DNA from: Microbaculum marinum | GTDB lineage: Bacteria; Pseudomonadota; Alphaproteobacteria; Rhizobiales; Tepidamorphaceae | DNA length: 64,000 bases | Reading direction: 5' to 3' (one strand) | Assembly: GCF_042646165.1 (NCBI RefSeq) | Contig: NZ_JBHRTC010000003.1 | Shown here: positions 63,557 through 64,000 of the stretch, in pieces | How positions within the stretch are numbered: the stretch's first letter is position 1 | Layout: each line of letters starts with the position of its first letter | Made by a program: the position numbers and the translations under genes | Notes under the pieces: generated by a model | Told to the model about the DNA's origin: nothing | Seen by the model: only the letters and a program-made list of their open reading frames with translations | Databases searched by the model: none

Positions 63557-64000
63557 ATGCCGCTGACCCCCGACCAACTGCTCGACCGCCTGCAATCCCT
63601 CGGTTTCGAGACCACGACGGTGCGCCATCCGCCGCTGTTCACGGTCGCCGACTCCCAGGAACTGCGCGGCGAGATCGAGGGCGGCCATACCAAGAACCTG
63701 TTCATGAAGGACAAGAAGGGCCGGCTGTGGCTCGTCGTCGCAGAAGAGGATGCCGACATCGATCTGAAGCGGTTGCACGAGCGGATCGGCTCGGCGCGTC
63801 TGAGTTTCGGCAAGCCGGAGCTGCTGATTGAGGTGCTCGGCGTGCGGCCCGGATCGGTGACGCCGTTCGGCGCGGTTAACGACACCGAGGGCCGCGTCAC
63901 CGTCGTCCTCGACGAGGCCCTGCTGCGCCACGCGGTCCTGAATTTCCACCCGCTCACGAACGATGCGACGACCTCCATCCGCCGCGACGACCTGATAGCC
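63557..64000 (+). CDS. YbaK/PrdX-type prolyl-tRNA editing protein (3' truncated)
   Basis: Open from ATG 63557 to the window end (148 codons, no stop), beginning MPLTPDQLLDRLQSLGFETT. It continues with TVADSQELRGEIEGGHTKNL, FMKDKKGRLWLVV and the substrate-pocket segment LGVRPGSVTPFGAVND. This is the free-standing ProXp-ala (PrdX) class, which deacylates Ala-tRNAPro; usual length is about 165-170, so only about 20 residues are missing. The true frame is this one; an overlapping frame from 63502 is spurious. Confidence 0.88.
   Translation, partial: MPLTPDQLLDRLQSLGFETTTVRHPPLFTVADSQELRGEIEGGHTKNLFMKDKKGRLWLVVAEEDADIDLKRLHERIGSARLSFGKPELLIEVLGVRPGSVTPFGAVNDTEGRVTVVLDEALLRHAVLNFHPLTNDATTSIRRDDLIA

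Overview
The window is high-GC DNA carrying conserved alphaproteobacterial gene orders, most like Hyphomicrobiales (Rhizobiales). Pointers are ccmABCDG, the ffh-rpsP-rimM-trmD-rplS block with leuC downstream, DUF4175 / response regulator / hpt / MJ0042-zinc-ribbon / ftsEX / ydcF / plsC, an imuA-imuB-dnaE2 SOS mutagenesis cassette with an alphaproteobacterial LexA box, and a rhizobial-type glycerol ABC transporter operon. Assignment below order level is not possible from sequence alone.

Layout. 1-2.7 kb: cytochrome c maturation genes (ccmA cut by the window edge). 2.9-9 kb: a Nudix hydrolase, then a leftward run yciB-ftsY-mtaB-dapF, a helix-hairpin-helix protein and an acetoacetate decarboxylase-like gene. 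9.2-11.4 kb: DEAD-box RNA helicase, an extended IF-1 paralogue, a possible antitoxin remnant and a small conserved orphan. 11.9-19.6 kb: small cysteine protein, ffh, rpsP, rimM, trmD, an rplS with an appended helix-hairpin-helix domain, an MFS transporter and leuC. 19.6-21.4 kb: a repeat-rich stretch without convincing genes. 21.4-25.1 kb: small secreted or envelope proteins, a GFA enzyme, a minimal metalloprotease and the lipoprotein-lysA pair. 25.1-33.2 kb: DUF4175 protein, response regulator, hpt, zinc-ribbon protein, ftsEX, ydcF and plsC. 33.2-36.5 kb: SDR, LigM-like folate-dependent O-demethylase and a secreted cysteine-rich protein. 36.8-39.2 kb: B12-dependent ribonucleotide reductase. 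39.4-46.8 kb: the imu/dnaE2 cassette. 46.9-50.2 kb: an exo/endo/phosphatase-family protein and an orphan CO-dehydrogenase-like large subunit. 50.4-60.9 kb: the glycerol regulon, with an ABC transporter facing left and glpR-glpD-glpK facing right. 60.9-64 kb: two cobalamin-independent methionine-synthesis-type methyltransferases, tRNA-Gly(GCC) and a prolyl-tRNA editing protein (partial).

The most unusual region is the SOS mutasome cassette, invaded twice. A BrnT/BrnA toxin-antitoxin pair lies antisense between imuB and dnaE2. dnaE2 itself carries an in-frame insertion of roughly 225 codons, made of a DUF559 (Vsr/PD-(D/E)XK-like) endonuclease-type domain followed by a perfect 38-bp inverted repeat, without breaking the reading frame. 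Similar palindromic elements recur upstream of rimM, downstream of leuC and inside the glycerol transporter operon.
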